Origin: Enterobacter cloacae
GTDB lineage: Bacteria; Pseudomonadota; Gammaproteobacteria; Enterobacterales; Enterobacteriaceae
Length of the DNA: 64,000 nucleotides
Assembly (NCBI RefSeq): GCF_013375935.1
Contig: NZ_CP056117.1
Coordinates: 1,054,001 to 1,118,000 of the forward strand
Direction: 5' to 3'
The notes under the pieces were generated by a model. It did not search any database. It was not told where the DNA came from and saw only the letters and a program-made list of their open reading frames with translations. The translations under genes and the position numbers were made by a program. The stretch's first letter is position 1, and each line of letters opens with the position of its first letter. Positions 1 through 13,086 of the stretch are shown one piece after another.

Positions 1-1949
<1,949 letters not shown>

Positions 1950-1959
1950 TCAACTTGGG

Positions 1960-3033
1960 TTAATCCGTTATTTTACCCTTTTCCACGGTAAACATCTTCG
2001 AATTTTCGTCCGACATGTCCATAACGTGTTCAGCGCTGATAGCGCTGACGAAAACCTGCGACTGCGTGGCTTTTAAGCGGCTGGCAAGCAGCCCGCGCCG
2101 CGCGTCGTCAAGTTCCGAGGCAAAATCATCTATCAGGTACAGGCAGCGTCGTCCGCTTTCGCGGGTGAGGAACTCCCCCTGCGCCAGGCGCAGCGCGCAC
2201 ATCAGGAGCTTTAGCTGCCCGCGCGACAGCGTGTCTTCTACCGGTGCGCCGTCAGCACGAATGCGGAAATCCGCCTTGTGCGGGCCGTGCGCGGTGTAGG
2301 TCAACATGCGATCGCGCTCGAAGCTTCTCTCTAACACCTCGGCATAATCCGTCTCTTTCTCCCAGCCACGCTGGAACGAGAAGGAGAGAGAGAATTCGGG
2401 TAAAAACTGTTTGCAGGTGTCGGCCATGTCTTCGGCGATACCCGCGCTGTATTCGGCACGCCAGCGGCTGATTTGTTCCGCAAGAGGAATTAATTCCATG
2501 TCCCATGGGCGCAGCTGGGCGTAGCGCGTGACCTGACGCAACGCGGCGTTACGCTGCTTAAGCAGACGCTTCAGGTTGCTCCAGGCGTTAAAGAAGCCGG
2601 CTTCGTTGTGAAAGCATCCCCAGTCGAGGAACGCTCTTCTGTATTTGGGGCCGCCGTTGAGTAAAGTAAACCCCTCCGGCGTAATCAGCTGCATCGGCAT
2701 CAGCAGCGCCAGCTCCGCCACCTTGTGGCCGTCGGTGCCGTCGATGCGTACCTTGCTGTCGCCCTGCTTGTCCTTGGTCAGGCCGATGGCGGTTTCCCGC
2801 TCAGCGCCCTGTAAACGCCCGTGCAGAACAAAGGATTCCTGCTCGTGGCGAATCACGCGACCAATCTGCAAACTGCGAAACGCCCGACCGTGGCCGAGCG
2901 TATAGATGGCCTCAAGCACGCTGGTTTTGCCGCTGCCGTTTGCGCCAACCAGAAAGTTAAAGCCAGGGGATAAAGCGAGATCCGCGCTTTCGATATTGCG
3001 AAAGTCGCGGATCAACAGACGGGTGAGCGACAT
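1960..3033 (-). CDS. recF: DNA replication and repair protein RecF
   Basis: RecF is an SMC-like ATPase that, with RecO and RecR, loads RecA at gapped DNA and helps restart stalled forks. The protein has 357 residues, the same as E. coli. A Walker A motif GANGSGKT sits at residues 30-37. Toward the C-terminus there is an ABC-type signature around LSRGQLKLL and a Walker B stretch [12 protein letters not shown]. The ATG at 3033 overlaps the dnaN stop by one base (TAATG), so recF is probably translated by coupling to dnaN. Identification is secure from near full-length similarity to E. coli RecF. Confidence 0.97.
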   Translation of the reverse strand: MSLTRLLIRDFRNIESADLALSPGFNFLVGANGSGKTSVLEAIYTLGHGRAFRSLQIGRVIRHEQESFVLHGRLQGAERETAIGLTKDKQGDSKVRIDGTDGHKVAELALLMPMQLITPEGFTLLNGGPKYRRAFLDWGCFHNEAGFFNAWSNLKRLLKQRNAALRQVTRYAQLRPWDMELIPLAEQISRWRAEYSAGIAEDMADTCKQFLPEFSLSFSFQRGWEKETDYAEVLERSFERDRMLTYTAHGPHKADFRIRADGAPVEDTLSRGQLKLLMCALRLAQGEFLTRESGRRCLYLIDDFASELDDARRGLLASRLKATQSQVFVSAISAEHVMDMSDENSKMFTVEKGKITD

Positions 3034-4133
3034 TACAGTCTCATTGGCATGACAACATAAGCCGCGCTTTGGCTGGCCGCATCTTCAATCTGTACGCTCG
3101 AAACGGAGTCAGTCAGCAGAATGCGAACGTTCTCGCATTTCAGTGCATTGAGCACATCCAGCACGTAGCTGACGTTGAAGCCGATTTCCATCTCAGCCCC
3201 GGCGTAGGTGACGTCCAGAATCTCTTCTGCCTCTTCCTGCTCCGGGTTATTAGCGGTGATTTTGATCTGGTTTTCACTCACGTACAGACGTACGCCGCGG
3301 AATTTCTCGTTAGAGAGAATGGCCGCACGGGCGAACGCCTGCTTGAGGATGTCGCAGCCCGCTTCCAGCGTTTTGTCCGGGTTTTTCGGCAATACGCGGC
3401 GATAGTCAGGGAAACGACCGTCAACCAGCTTCGACGTGAAGACAAAATCACCCACGTGTGCGCGAATGTTATTGCTGCCAATCTGCACGCGCAGCGGCGT
3501 GTCGCCACCGTCGAGCATACGCATCAGCTCAATCACGCCCTTACGCGGCACGATCACCGAATGGTTTGGCAGTGAATCGCCAATCGGCATAGAACAGACC
3601 GCCAGACGGTGCCCGTCGGTGGCCACGGTACGCAGCTCTTCGCCTTCGGTTTCGAACAGCATGCCGTTTAAGTAGTAGCGAACGTCCTGATGCGCCATCG
3701 AGAACTGCGTGGCTTCAATCAGACGCTTCATCGTTGCCTGCGGCAGGGTAAATTCAACCTCGCTCTGCCAGTCGTCCAGGTTCGGGAAGTCCGCAGCGGG
3801 CAGCGTGGAGAGTGAGAAACGGCTGCGGCCAGAGCGCACCAGCATGCGGTCGCCCTCCAGCTGTACGGCAATTTCAGCACCTTCCGGCAGCCCACGGCAG
3901 ATATCAAAGAATTTACGTGCCGGAACCGTGGTCGCGCCCGCGTCGTGCGGCTGCGTCAGCGTAACGCGCGCGATCATTTCCATTTCCAGATCTGTGCCGG
4001 TCAGCGACAGCGTACCGTCCGCGACCTGAAGCAGCAGGTTTCCGAGAATAGGCAGCGTTGGGCGGCCACCTAATGGGCCACTCACCTGTTGCAGCGGTTT
4101 TAATAAATGTTCACGTTCAACGGTAAATTTCAT
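3033..4133 (-). CDS. dnaN: DNA polymerase III sliding clamp (beta subunit)
   Basis: DnaN forms the dimeric ring that tethers DNA polymerase III and many repair factors to DNA. The 366 residues match the family length, which consists of three similar clamp domains of about 120 residues each. The N-terminus [14 protein letters not shown] and the C-terminal VVMPMRL are the usual ends; the C-terminal MPMRL region belongs to the peptide-binding pocket side of the clamp. The gene starts 4 bp after the dnaA stop and overlaps recF by 1 bp, giving the compact order dnaA-dnaN-recF-gyrB. Identification is secure. Confidence 0.98.
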   Translation of the reverse strand: MKFTVEREHLLKPLQQVSGPLGGRPTLPILGNLLLQVADGTLSLTGTDLEMEMIARVTLTQPHDAGATTVPARKFFDICRGLPEGAEIAVQLEGDRMLVRSGRSRFSLSTLPAADFPNLDDWQSEVEFTLPQATMKRLIEATQFSMAHQDVRYYLNGMLFETEGEELRTVATDGHRLAVCSMPIGDSLPNHSVIVPRKGVIELMRMLDGGDTPLRVQIGSNNIRAHVGDFVFTSKLVDGRFPDYRRVLPKNPDKTLEAGCDILKQAFARAAILSNEKFRGVRLYVSENQIKITANNPEQEEAEEILDVTYAGAEMEIGFNVSYVLDVLNALKCENVRILLTDSVSSVQIEDAASQSAAYVVMPMRL

Positions 4134-4137
4134 AGCG

Positions 4138-5532
4138 TCACGATGATAATGTTCTGATTAAATTGGAAAAATCTTCTTTTATGTCGTGGCTTTCTTCGCG
4201 TAACTGCTCAATCTTGCGACAGGCGTGCAGCACGGTCGTATGGTCACGGCCACCAAACGCATCGCCGATTTCCGGCAGGCTGTGGTTGGTTAGCTCTTTT
4301 GCCAGCGCCATCGCCATCTGACGCGGACGCGCCACCGAGCGGGAACGACGTTTAGACAGTAAATCTGCCACTTTGATCTTGTAGTACTCAGCCACCGTCT
4401 TCTGAATATTGTCGATGGTGACCAGTTTTTCCTGCAATGCCAACAAATCGCGCAGCGCTTCACGCACAAAATCGATGGTGATCGCACGACCGGTAAAATT
4501 GGCGTTGGCGATAACGCGATTCAGTGCCCCCTCCAGCTCACGAACGTTGGAACGCAGGCGCTTGGCAATAAAGAACGCCACTTCACCCGGCAGGCGAATG
4601 TCGTTCTCGTCGGCTTTTTTCATCAGGATCGCGACGCGGGTTTCCAGCTCCGGCGGCTCGATCGCCACGGTCAGGCCCCAGCCGAAGCGGGATTTCAGAC
4701 GATCTTCAACGCCGTTGATCTCTTTTGGATAACGATCCGAGGTCAAAATGATCTGCTGATTGCCTTCCAGCAGGGCGTTAAAGGTGTGGAAAAACTCTTC
4801 CTGCGATCGTTCCTTATTGGCAAAGAACTGGATGTCATCGATCAGCAGTGCGTCAACGGAACGGTAGTAGCGTTTAAACTCTTCGATCGCATTGTTTTGC
4901 AGGGCTTTTACCATGTCCTGAACGAAGCGCTCGGAGTGCATATACACTACTTTGGCATTGGGCTTACGCGCCATAATGCCGTTACCCACCGCGTGCAGCA
5001 GGTGCGTTTTACCGAGACCCGTGCCGCCATAAAGGAACAGCGGGTTGTAAGCACCACCGGGGTTATCGGCAACCTGGCGGGCCGCCGCGCGCGCCAGCTG
5101 GTTCGATTTACCTTCAACGAAGTTATCGAACGTGTGCTTCACGTTAACGTTAGAGCGGTAGGTAGGCTCTGCGGGGGCCGGAACGTTATCCCAGCCCTGA
5201 CGAGCCGGTGCAACACGCGGTGCAGGAGCGGGCGCCGCCTGAGCAGGGGCTGCCACATTGACAACTTCACGAACGGTTTGGGTGACCGGCTTTGTGCCCA
5301 CTTCAAAACGCAGCTGTGGGGCATCTGATCCGCAGAAATCGTTCAGCAGTCCATTGATGTTATTAAGGTATTTATCCCTTACCCAATCGAGCACGAAACG
5401 GTTTGGCGCATACAAAGCCAGCGTGTTATCGCTCAGTTCCGCCTGCAACGGGCGGATCCACATACTGAATTCTGTGGCTGGTAACTCATCCTGCAATCGG
5501 GCAAGACACTGCTGCCAAAGCGAAAGTGACAC
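4138..5532 (-). CDS. dnaA: Chromosomal replication initiator protein DnaA
   Basis: DnaA binds the 9-mer boxes of oriC and, as an ATP-bound oligomer, opens the origin and loads DnaB. I chose the GTG at 5532, giving MSLSLWQQC as in E. coli (464 residues). The open frame continues to another GTG at 5544, but the GGAG between the two fits the ribosome binding site of the downstream GTG. Domain I is followed by a variable Ala/Pro-rich linker (about residues 85-112). The AAA+ Walker A GGTGLGKT is at 169-176, and the C-terminal helix-turn-helix carries the signature [12 protein letters not shown] perfect DnaA box upstream (5738-5746) supports autoregulation. Identification is secure; the start is very likely. 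Confidence 0.97.
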   Translation of the reverse strand: MSLSLWQQCLARLQDELPATEFSMWIRPLQAELSDNTLALYAPNRFVLDWVRDKYLNNINGLLNDFCGSDAPQLRFEVGTKPVTQTVREVVNVAAPAQAAPAPAPRVAPARQGWDNVPAPAEPTYRSNVNVKHTFDNFVEGKSNQLARAAARQVADNPGGAYNPLFLYGGTGLGKTHLLHAVGNGIMARKPNAKVVYMHSERFVQDMVKALQNNAIEEFKRYYRSVDALLIDDIQFFANKERSQEEFFHTFNALLEGNQQIILTSDRYPKEINGVEDRLKSRFGWGLTVAIEPPELETRVAILMKKADENDIRLPGEVAFFIAKRLRSNVRELEGALNRVIANANFTGRAITIDFVREALRDLLALQEKLVTIDNIQKTVAEYYKIKVADLLSKRRSRSVARPRQMAMALAKELTNHSLPEIGDAFGGRDHTTVLHACRKIEQLREESHDIKEDFSNLIRTLSS

Positions 5533-5683
5533 GGCGGACTCCACTCGAACAATAAAAGAAAACTATTGAATATTCATGATTGTTGGCGCACATCGACATG
5601 ACCCTGTGCAAAAGGGGGACGTGCGAATTGCTATCTGCAATTAAATCCTGACCAGGATCCTGGGATCCCAATCGGGACCGCGG

Positions 5684-5689
5684 ATCATA
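5684..5689 (-). promoter_or_regulatory. Candidate dnaA promoter -10 element (dnaA2P-like)
   Basis: On the minus strand the sequence reads TTTAGGCTATGATCCGCGG, with TATGAT as a -10 element. This context resembles what I remember of the E. coli dnaA2P promoter. The -35 region is poor. It lies about 150 bp upstream of the dnaA start and about 50 bp downstream (in the direction of dnaA transcription) of the perfect DnaA box. Confidence 0.55.
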
Positions 5690-5737
5690 GCCTAAACTGA
5701 GACAGAGATCTTCTGTTTCTCACAGATTCTTCCCGAT

Positions 5738-5746
5738 TTATCCACA
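5738..5746 (+). promoter_or_regulatory. DnaA box in the dnaA promoter region
   Basis: A perfect 9-mer TTATCCACA lies between the dnaA and rpmH promoters, where the E. coli autoregulatory DnaA box also lies. Binding here represses dnaA transcription in E. coli; the same role is inferred here. Confidence 0.85.
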
Positions 5747-6003
5747 GGAAGATCCGAAACCGGGTAAGTGTAAACGATCCTGACGCGAGTGCCCCGCGAT
5801 TTAGCGCGCATATTGGAAAATTTAATGAGCACAGACCTTTTTTGGCTTAAATGATCTAACGAAGATCCGGGACGATCCTTGCGCTTTGTGGATGACGCCG
5901 TATAATCCTCGACCCGGCGCGTGAGGCTCATCTTCCTGCGTCGTTCGCTGCTCATTTTCCACGCAAAATAGTGCGGAAATACGCAGGAAATAAGGAAAGA
6001 GAA

Positions 6004-6032
6004 TTGACTCCGGAGTGTACAATTATTACAAT
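6004..6032 (+). promoter_or_regulatory. rpmH promoter
   Basis: TTGACT (6004-6009) and TACAAT (6027-6032) are separated by 17 bp, close to the sigma-70 consensus. The promoter points toward rpmH, whose ATG is about 95 bp after the expected start site. It would drive rpmH-rnpA and probably yidD-yidC. Confidence 0.75.
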
Positions 6033-6121
6033 CCGGCCTCTTTAATCACCCACGCTGAGGCGTTAGTCGTTCGAAACTCGTTCGGGTATACGCAAAAGTC
6101 AGTGAATTTATTCAAGTTTAG

Positions 6122-6274
<153 letters not shown>

Positions 6275-6290
6275 TAAAGCTAACCCCTGA

Positions 6291-6650
6291 GTGGTTAAGC
6301 TAGCATTTCCCAGGGAGTTACGTTTGTTAACTCCCACTCATTTCACTTTCGTCTTCCAGCAGCCACAACGGGCTGGCACGCCGCAAATCACCATCCTCGG
6401 CCGCCAAAATTCGCTGGGGCATCCCCGCATCGGTCTCACAGTCGCCAAGAAAAACGTTAAGCGTGCGCATGAACGCAACCGGATTAAACGTCTGACGCGT
6501 GAAAGCTTCCGTTTACGTCAACACGAACTGCCTTCGATGGATTTCGTGGTGGTGGCTAAAAAAGGGGTTGCCGACCTCGATAACCGTGCTCTCTCGGAAG
6601 CGTTGGAAAAATTATGGCGCCGCCACTGTCGCCTGGCTCGCGGGTCCTGA
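6291..6650 (+). CDS. rnpA: RNase P protein component
   Basis: RnpA is the protein cofactor of ribonuclease P, which matures the 5' ends of tRNAs; it binds the catalytic RNA encoded elsewhere. The 119 residues start at a GTG (GTG GTT AAG), as in E. coli, giving [10 protein letters not shown]. The conserved RNA-binding segment with [14 protein letters not shown] lies in the middle (about residues 60-73). The 3' end overlaps yidD by 37 bp in a different frame, a conserved arrangement. Identification is secure. Confidence 0.97.
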
Positions 6651-6871
6651 TAGCCCTCATCAGGGTCTATCAACGCCTGATTAGTCCGCTACTCGGGCCA
6701 CATTGCCGTTTCACCCCAACATGCTCAAGCTACGGAATTGAGGCATTGCGCAGGTTTGGAGTGATAAAAGGCAGTTGGTTGACGGTGAAACGCGTATTAA
6801 AATGCCACCCTTTACACCCAGGTGGAGACGACCCCGTCCCTCCAGGACCCTTTGATACCAGAGAACACTAA
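6614..6871 (+). CDS. yidD: Membrane protein insertion efficiency factor YidD
   Basis: YidD is a small membrane-associated protein that assists YidC-dependent insertion of inner-membrane proteins. The 85 residues, as far as I can recall the sequence, match E. coli YidD throughout. The hallmark [14 protein letters not shown] is near residues 32-45 and CHPLHPGG near 63-70. An N-terminal amphipathic segment ([12 protein letters not shown]) may associate with the membrane. The first 37 bp overlap the end of rnpA, and yidC follows after 2 bp, so its context fits its job. Confidence 0.95.
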
Positions 6872-6873
6872 CG

Positions 6874-8517
6874 ATGGATTCGCAACGCAATCTTCTTATC
6901 ATCGCTTTGTTGTTCGTGTCTTTCATGATCTGGCAGGCATGGGAGCAGGATAAAAATCCTCAACCCCAGCAGCAGACCACGCAGACCACGACCACCGCAG
7001 CGGGTAGCGCCGCCGACCAGGGCGTACCGGCCAGTGGCCAGGGGAAACAGATTACGGTTAAAACCGATGTGCTTGAGCTGACTATCAACACCCGTGGCGG
7101 TGATGTTGAGCAGGCGCTGCTGTTGACCTACCCGAAAGAGCTGAAGTCTACCGAACCGTTCCAGTTACTGGAAACCACGCCTGAGTTTATCTACCAGGCG
7201 CAGAGCGGCCTGACCGGTCGTGATGGCCCGGATAACCCGGCTAACGGTGCGCGTCCACTGTATAACGTCGAGAATGACACATTTGTGCTGGCTGATGGTC
7301 AGAACGAACTGGTTATCCCGATGACCTACACCGACGCCGCAGGCAACACCTTCACCAAAACCTTCACCCTGAAACGCGGTGAGTATGCGGTGAACGTGGG
7401 CTACAGCGTACAGAACGCCGGTGAGAAACCGCTGGAAATCTCTACCTTTGGTCAGCTGAAGCAGTCCATCAATCTGCCGTCTCACCGTGACACCGGAAGC
7501 AGCAACTTTGCGCTGCATACCTTCCGCGGCGCGGCGTACTCCACGCCAGACACCAAGTACGAGAAATACAAGTTCGACACCATTGCCGATAACGAAAACC
7601 TGAACGTCAGCTCTAAAGGCGGTTGGGTCGCAATGCTGCAACAGTATTTCGCAACGGCGTGGGTACCGAATAACGACGGGACGAATAACTTCTACACCGC
7701 GAACCTCGGCAACGGTATTGCCGCTATCGGCTACAAGTCTCAGCCGGTTCTGGTGCAGCCGGGTCAAACCGGTAAGCTGGCAAGCACCCTGTGGGTTGGC
7801 CCGGAAATCCAGGACAAAATGGCTGCCGTTGCGCCACACCTGGACCTGACCGTAGATTACGGTTGGCTGTGGTTCATCTCTCAGCCGCTGTTCAAGCTGC
7901 TGAAGTTCATCCACAGCTTCCTGGGTAACTGGGGCTTCTCCATCATCGTTATCACCTTTATCGTTCGTGGCATCATGTACCCGCTGACTAAGGCGCAGTA
8001 CACCTCCATGGCGAAGATGCGTATGCTGCAGCCGAAGATTCAGGCAATGCGTGAGCGTCTGGGCGATGACAAACAGCGTCAGAGCCAGGAAATGATGGCC
8101 CTGTATAAAGCAGAGAAAGTGAACCCGCTGGGTGGTTGCTTCCCGCTGCTGATTCAGATGCCAATCTTCCTTGCGCTGTACTACATGCTGATGGGTTCCG
8201 TTGAGCTGCGCCACGCGCCGTTCGCCCTGTGGATCCATGACCTGTCCGCACAGGACCCGTACTACATCCTGCCGATCCTGATGGGCGTGACGATGTTCTT
8301 CATTCAGAAGATGTCTCCGACCACCGTGACCGACCCGATGCAGCAGAAGATCATGACCTTTATGCCGGTCATCTTCACCGTGTTCTTCCTGTGGTTCCCG
8401 TCAGGTCTGGTGCTGTACTATATCGTCAGCAACCTGGTGACCATCATCCAGCAGCAGCTGATCTACCGTGGTCTGGAAAAACGTGGCCTGCACAGCCGCG
8501 AAAAGAAAAAGTCCTGA
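6874..8517 (+). CDS. yidC: Membrane protein insertase YidC
   Basis: YidC inserts and folds inner-membrane proteins, alone or with SecYEG; the ATP synthase c and a subunits encoded later in this window are classic clients in E. coli. The protein has 547 residues. It has an N-terminal membrane anchor (about residues 5-22), a Gln/Thr-rich linker, a large periplasmic domain (about 60-340) and the conserved C-terminal insertase domain with five membrane segments. The conserved Arg of the hydrophilic groove lies in [10 protein letters not shown] (about residue 365). The basic tail ends SREKKKS. A strong terminator follows at 8543-8566. Confidence 0.97.
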   Translation: MDSQRNLLIIALLFVSFMIWQAWEQDKNPQPQQQTTQTTTTAAGSAADQGVPASGQGKQITVKTDVLELTINTRGGDVEQALLLTYPKELKSTEPFQLLETTPEFIYQAQSGLTGRDGPDNPANGARPLYNVENDTFVLADGQNELVIPMTYTDAAGNTFTKTFTLKRGEYAVNVGYSVQNAGEKPLEISTFGQLKQSINLPSHRDTGSSNFALHTFRGAAYSTPDTKYEKYKFDTIADNENLNVSSKGGWVAMLQQYFATAWVPNNDGTNNFYTANLGNGIAAIGYKSQPVLVQPGQTGKLASTLWVGPEIQDKMAAVAPHLDLTVDYGWLWFISQPLFKLLKFIHSFLGNWGFSIIVITFIVRGIMYPLTKAQYTSMAKMRMLQPKIQAMRERLGDDKQRQSQEMMALYKAEKVNPLGGCFPLLIQMPIFLALYYMLMGSVELRHAPFALWIHDLSAQDPYYILPILMGVTMFFIQKMSPTTVTDPMQQKIMTFMPVIFTVFFLWFPSGLVLYYIVSNLVTIIQQQLIYRGLEKRGLHSREKKKS

Positions 8518-8542
8518 TTCGGTAAGTTAACGCTAAAATAAG

Positions 8543-8570
8543 GGCGGTCGATTGACCGCCTTTTTTATTT
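8543..8570 (+). terminator. Rho-independent terminator after yidC
   Basis: A 7-bp stem GGCGGTC/GACCGCC with a 4-base loop (8543-8560) is followed by six T residues. It ends the rpmH-rnpA-yidD-yidC transcript just before mnmE. Confidence 0.85.
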
Positions 8571-8589
8571 GTACTGAACGAGAGCAACC

Positions 8590-9954
8590 ATGAGCCATAA
8601 CGACACTATCGTCGCCCAGGCAACCCCACCGGGACGAGGTGGTGTAGGCATTCTGCGCATCTCCGGCCTGAAGGCGCGCGAGGTGGCCGAAGCGGTGCTG
8701 GGTAAACTGCCAAAGCCGCGCTACGCCGATTATCTGCCGTTTAAAGATGCCGACGGCACCCCGCTGGACCAGGGCATTGCGCTGTGGTTCCCCGGCCCGA
8801 ACTCCTTTACCGGTGAAGACGTGCTGGAGCTCCAGGGCCACGGCGGCCCGGTGATCCTCGACCTGCTGTTGAAGCGTATTCTGACCCTGCCGGGCCTGCG
8901 CATTGCGAAGCCGGGCGAGTTCTCCGAGCGTGCCTTCCTGAACGACAAGCTCGACCTGGCGCAGGCCGAGGCGATTGCAGACCTGATCGACGCCAGCTCC
9001 GAACAGGCGGCCCGCTCCGCGCTGAACTCGTTGCAGGGGGCCTTCTCCGCGCGCGTAAATCATCTTGTGGAAGCACTTACTCACCTGCGAATCTACGTCG
9101 AAGCGGCTATCGACTTCCCGGACGAGGAGATCGACTTCCTCTCTGACGGCAAAATCGAAGCCCAGCTCAATCAGGTGATGAGCGATCTCGACGCGGTGCG
9201 TGCCGAAGCGCGTCAGGGCAGCCTGCTGCGTGAAGGGATGAAGGTGGTGATTGCCGGACGCCCGAACGCCGGGAAATCGAGCCTGCTGAACGCCCTCGCG
9301 GGCCGTGAGGCGGCGATCGTGACCGACATTGCCGGGACGACCCGCGACGTGCTGCGCGAGCATATCCATATCGACGGCATGCCGCTGCATATCATCGACA
9401 CCGCCGGGCTGCGCGATGCCAGCGACGAGGTTGAGCGTATCGGTATCGAGCGCGCCTGGCAGGAGATTGAGCAGGCCGACCGCGTGCTGTTTATGGTGGA
9501 CGGCACCACGACCGACGCCGTCGACCCGGCGGAGATCTGGCCGGACTTTATCGCCCGTCTGCCGGCTAAACTGCCGATCACCGTGGTGCGTAACAAAGCG
9601 GACGTGACCGGCGAAACGCTGGGCATCAGCGATGTGAATGGTCACTCACTTATTCGCCTCTCGGCGCGCACCGGAGAAGGCGTGGACGACCTGCGTAACC
9701 ATCTCAAGCAGAGCATGGGCTTTGATACGAGTATGGAGGGTGGCTTCCTGGCGCGTCGCCGTCACCTGCAGGCGCTGGAAGAGGCGGCTCGCCATCTTGA
9801 CCAGGGTAAAGCCCAGCTGATCGGCGCCTGGGCGGGTGAACTGCTGGCGGAGGAGCTGCGTCTGGCACAGCAGAATCTGAGTGAGATCACCGGAGAGTTT
9901 ACGTCGGACGATCTGCTGGGAAGGATTTTCTCGAGCTTCTGTATCGGTAAGTAA
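8590..9954 (+). CDS. mnmE: tRNA modification GTPase MnmE
   Basis: MnmE works with MnmG (also in this window, 32753-34642) to install the cmnm5 group at wobble uridine 34 of certain tRNAs. The 454-residue protein has an N-terminal tetrahydrofolate-binding domain, a helical domain and an inserted G domain with GRPNAGKS at 223-230 and DTAGLRD soon after. The C-terminal CIGK motif, whose Cys is functionally important, is intact at the last four residues. The gene begins 23 bp after the yidC terminator. In E. coli it is followed by tnaCAB; here mdtL follows directly. Confidence 0.97.
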   Translation: MSHNDTIVAQATPPGRGGVGILRISGLKAREVAEAVLGKLPKPRYADYLPFKDADGTPLDQGIALWFPGPNSFTGEDVLELQGHGGPVILDLLLKRILTLPGLRIAKPGEFSERAFLNDKLDLAQAEAIADLIDASSEQAARSALNSLQGAFSARVNHLVEALTHLRIYVEAAIDFPDEEIDFLSDGKIEAQLNQVMSDLDAVRAEARQGSLLREGMKVVIAGRPNAGKSSLLNALAGREAAIVTDIAGTTRDVLREHIHIDGMPLHIIDTAGLRDASDEVERIGIERAWQEIEQADRVLFMVDGTTTDAVDPAEIWPDFIARLPAKLPITVVRNKADVTGETLGISDVNGHSLIRLSARTGEGVDDLRNHLKQSMGFDTSMEGGFLARRRHLQALEEAARHLDQGKAQLIGAWAGELLAEELRLAQQNLSEITGEFTSDDLLGRIFSSFCIGK

Positions 9955-9969
9955 TTCCCGCTAGCACAG

Positions 9970-9994
9970 GGTGATTTCCTTTCAGGAAATCACC
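9970..9994 (+). terminator. Perfect hairpin downstream of mnmE
   Basis: GGTGATTTCC and GGAAATCACC form a perfect 10-bp stem with a 5-base loop, 15 bp after the mnmE stop. There is no T tract, so it may stabilise the 3' end or terminate weakly rather than act as a classic terminator. Confidence 0.45.
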
Positions 9995-10065
9995 ATTGTC
10001 CAAATGGCAACTCGCCTATTTACCGCCATCCCCCTATTCTGCATGCCTGCATCTATGGGGGATAT

Positions 10066-11241
10066 ATGGCTCGTTTTCTGTTTTGTAGTTTTGCGCTGGT
10101 TCTGCTTTATCCGTCCGGCATTGATATGTATCTGGTGGGTTTACCGCACATCGCACGAGATCTGGGGGCCAGTGAGGCACAGCTGCACATCGCCTTTTCG
10201 GCCTACCTTGCAGGGATGGCGTCCTCAATGGTGTTTGCGGGAAAAATCGCGGATAAGGCCGGGCGTCAGCCCGTCGCCATTACCGGTGCGATCGTCTTCG
10301 CGCTGGCATCCATACTCTGCTCTGTCGCGCAGGGAAGTCCCCTGTTCCTGACCGGACGTTTTATTCAGGGCGTTGGCGCGGGCGGCTGCTACGTGGTGGC
10401 GTTTGCCATTCTGCGCGATACCCTGAGCGCCCAGCGCCGCGCCAAGGTGCTCTCAATGCTGAACGGCATTACCTGCATCATTCCCGTACTGGCACCGGTT
10501 ATAGGCTACCTGATCATGCTCAAATTTCCGTGGCAGAGCCTTTTCTGGACCATGGCGGCAATGGGCGCCCTCGTCTTTATCCTGTCCGTGACGGTGCTGA
10601 AAGAGACCCACCCCGGTTCGCAGCAGTCCCCCCATACCGCAACCATCCATCCGGCTGAAAAATTGTTGAACCGCTTTTTCCTTAGCCGACTGGCAATCAC
10701 CACGCTTAGCGTGGCGGTGATCCTTACCTATGTAAACGTTTCCCCGGTTTTGCTGATGGAGACGATGGGCTTCGATCGCGGCGAGTATTCAGCGGTGATG
10801 GCGCTAACCGCGATGGTCAGCATGGCGGTCTCTTTCTCAACGCCTTTTGCGCTCAATATTTTTCGCCAGCGCACGCTGATGCTGACTTCGCAGGCGCTGT
10901 TCCTTGCCGCCGGCGCGATCCTGGCAACCGCCAGTTCGCACGCGCTGATGCTGGTGGGCATCACACTGATTTGCGCCGGGTTTTCCGTCGGCTTCGGCGT
11001 GGCGATGAGCCAGGCGCTTGGCCCGTTCTCGCTGCGCGCGGGTGTCGCAAGTTCGGTGCTGGGCATTGCCCAGGTTTGCGGTTCGTCGCTGTGGATTTGG
11101 CTGGCGGCGGTGATCGGCCTTAGCGCGCTGAATATGCTGATCGGGGTTCTGATTGGCTGTAGCATACTCTGCATCACCTTACTTTTGGTCATTCAGCCCG
11201 CGGCGAACTATGAAGAAGCCCATCCGCAATCTCGATCTTAA
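10066..11241 (+). CDS. mdtL: MFS multidrug efflux transporter MdtL
   Basis: MdtL belongs to the drug:H+ antiporter-1 group of the major facilitator superfamily; the E. coli protein is linked to chloramphenicol resistance. The 391-residue protein shows twelve hydrophobic segments and the MFS signature around [14 protein letters not shown] between segments 2 and 3 (about residues 57-70). Similarity to E. coli MdtL is high over the whole length except the tail. A GGGGG motif precedes the ATG. The last 32 bp overlap the start of yidZ. E. coli has tnaCAB between mnmE and mdtL; they are absent here, consistent with an indole-negative organism. Confidence 0.92.
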   Translation: MARFLFCSFALVLLYPSGIDMYLVGLPHIARDLGASEAQLHIAFSAYLAGMASSMVFAGKIADKAGRQPVAITGAIVFALASILCSVAQGSPLFLTGRFIQGVGAGGCYVVAFAILRDTLSAQRRAKVLSMLNGITCIIPVLAPVIGYLIMLKFPWQSLFWTMAAMGALVFILSVTVLKETHPGSQQSPHTATIHPAEKLLNRFFLSRLAITTLSVAVILTYVNVSPVLLMETMGFDRGEYSAVMALTAMVSMAVSFSTPFALNIFRQRTLMLTSQALFLAAGAILATASSHALMLVGITLICAGFSVGFGVAMSQALGPFSLRAGVASSVLGIAQVCGSSLWIWLAAVIGLSALNMLIGVLIGCSILCITLLLVIQPAANYEEAHPQSRS

Positions 11242-12181
11242 TCTTTTACTTTGCCTGCAGCTCCTGCTTCAGGAGCGCAGCGTCACCAAGGCCGCGAAGC
11301 GGATGAACGTGACGCCCTCCGCGGTGAGTAAATCGCTGGCGAAGCTGCGCGACTGGTTCGACGATCCGCTGTTTGTGAAAACGCCGTTAGGGCTGCTGCC
11401 CACGCCGCTGACGGTGAGCCTGGAGCAGGATCTGGCCGACTGGATGCAGATTGGCAATCAGATCCTCGATAAATTCCACCACGATTCGCCCGGCGGCCTG
11501 AACTTCGAGCTGGCCGCGGAAACGCCGCTGATGTTGATCCGGTTTAACGATCTGCTGGAGCAGGTTAATCAGCGCTATCCGCAGGCCACGGTGAAGATGC
11601 GCCACTGGGATTATGACTCGCTGGACGCCATCACGCGCGGAGAGGTCGATCTGGGCTTTACCGGTCGCGAAACGCATCCGCGCTCGCGGGAGCTGTTAAA
11701 GCTGATGCCGTGGTTTATTGACTATGAAATCCTGTTCAGCGACCGTCCCTGCGTCTATTTGCGGGAAGATCACCCGGCGCTTCAGGATGAGTGGAACCTC
11801 GAGACGTTTCTGCGCTACCCGCATATCAGCATCTTCTGGGAACGCAGCGATACCTGGGCGCTCGACGAGGTGCTAAGAGAAATGGGCCGGGAGCGCAATA
11901 TCGCCATGAGCCTGCCCGGTTTTGAACAGTCGATGTTTATGGCGGCGCAGCCCAGCCATCACTATATCGCGACCGCGCCAGGCTACTGCCGCCATTACAA
12001 CCACCTCCACCAGCGAAATCTGATCTGCCTTCCCATCCCCATCGATGAAGCGCAGGCAGAAAAGCTGACCGTGCCCTTCACGCTGATCTGGCATAAACGG
12101 AACAGCCATAATCCGAAAATTCTCTGGCTACGCGAGACGATAAAAGCGCTGTATACCGCGCCAGGTCAGGTTTTCGCCTAA
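11210..12181 (+). CDS. yidZ: LysR-family transcriptional regulator YidZ
   Basis: This is a LysR-type regulator with an N-terminal winged helix-turn-helix (about residues 8-65, including [20 protein letters not shown]) and a C-terminal effector domain. The ATG at 11210 gives [19 protein letters not shown], which aligns with E. coli YidZ; an upstream in-frame extension is within mdtL and was rejected. It has 323 residues. E. coli YidZ has been linked to anaerobic nitric oxide protection, but its effector is not established. It overlaps mdtL by 32 bp on the same strand, so the two are probably co-transcribed. Confidence 0.9.
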   Translation: MKKPIRNLDLNLLLCLQLLLQERSVTKAAKRMNVTPSAVSKSLAKLRDWFDDPLFVKTPLGLLPTPLTVSLEQDLADWMQIGNQILDKFHHDSPGGLNFELAAETPLMLIRFNDLLEQVNQRYPQATVKMRHWDYDSLDAITRGEVDLGFTGRETHPRSRELLKLMPWFIDYEILFSDRPCVYLREDHPALQDEWNLETFLRYPHISIFWERSDTWALDEVLREMGRERNIAMSLPGFEQSMFMAAQPSHHYIATAPGYCRHYNHLHQRNLICLPIPIDEAQAEKLTVPFTLIWHKRNSHNPKILWLRETIKALYTAPGQVFA

Positions 12182-12303
12182 GATAATGTAAAGTTCGGTC
12201 CTCAGGCTTCTCATATTTCCATTTACTGATTAAAACAGAAGCTGAGTTAAGCGATAATCATGTAACCGTTTAACCGAATACGACCATTATCAGGGAGCGA
12301 AAA

Positions 12304-13050
12304 ATGGCTACGCACTTTGCACGAGGGACATTAACAGAAGGGCATCTCGTATCGGCCAGAGTTTCTTCAGCCTGCCACAGCGAGGCACTCAAGCTACCAG
12401 AACACCGCAGGACGCGGTTTTTAGCCTCCAGGGCACTCCTCGCTGAACTGCTTTTTATGCTGTACGGCACCAGCGAACTACCGGACATCATTATCCAGCC
12501 AGAGGGACGTCCGGTGTTTGCGGACCCTGCGCTGCCCCGTTTTTCCATTGCTTACACAGGCAATATAGTTGGCGTCGCCCTGACCACGGAAGGCGATTGC
12601 GGACTGGATATGGAACTGCAGCGCGTGACGCGCAGCTTCCACGGTGCCAACGCGCTTGATGAATACCCGCTCTCCAGCAATGAAAAGCTGTGGGTACGTA
12701 ACCAGAACGATCCCGTTGAAGCCAGAGCGCAGCTCATCACCCTTCGCCAGAGCATCCGTAAACTGAGCGGCGCGGCGTCAGACGACGCCAGCCTGTTGCA
12801 GCTGCTTCCCGGTTCCGGGCGCCTGCGTGCCGCGAAAGCGTCGCTGGTAGAGGCGCTCAGCGACGCTGAGGACGTGCTGATCTGGTCCGTTGCGGTTACC
12901 CCCGCCATCGAACGACTAAAAGTCTGGGAGTTTGACAGTATACGCGGCTGGCGTAGTCTTCCGGATGTACCCGAGCGCGCCAACGAGCCCGCCGCGCGCC
13001 TGATACGATTAACCAGTTTACCGGCAGAAAAAGCATATACCCTTAGCTGA
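12304..13050 (+). CDS. yieE: 4'-phosphopantetheinyl transferase superfamily protein YieE
   Basis: The 248-residue protein aligns with E. coli YieE along its length. It carries the magnesium-binding motif CGLDMELQ (about residues 100-107), typical of Sfp/AcpT-type transferases that attach phosphopantetheine to carrier proteins. The second family motif, normally W-x-x-K-E-[SA]-x-x-K, reads ITLRQSIRK here, with Gln in place of the catalytic Glu. The E. coli protein also deviates at this point as I recall it. Function is therefore uncertain: it may be a weak, specialised or non-catalytic member. It lies just upstream of chrR and starts after a purine-rich AGGGAGCG. Confidence 0.85.
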   Translation: MATHFARGTLTEGHLVSARVSSACHSEALKLPEHRRTRFLASRALLAELLFMLYGTSELPDIIIQPEGRPVFADPALPRFSIAYTGNIVGVALTTEGDCGLDMELQRVTRSFHGANALDEYPLSSNEKLWVRNQNDPVEARAQLITLRQSIRKLSGAASDDASLLQLLPGSGRLRAAKASLVEALSDAEDVLIWSVAVTPAIERLKVWEFDSIRGWRSLPDVPERANEPAARLIRLTSLPAEKAYTLS

Positions 13051-13086
13051 TCCGTTCAGGGTCATCATGATGAAACAGGAGTAATC

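Noticed and set aside
5533..5544. GTG at 5544 as the dnaA start
   Set aside because: It overlaps the GGAG ribosome binding site of the GTG at 5532, which matches the E. coli start.
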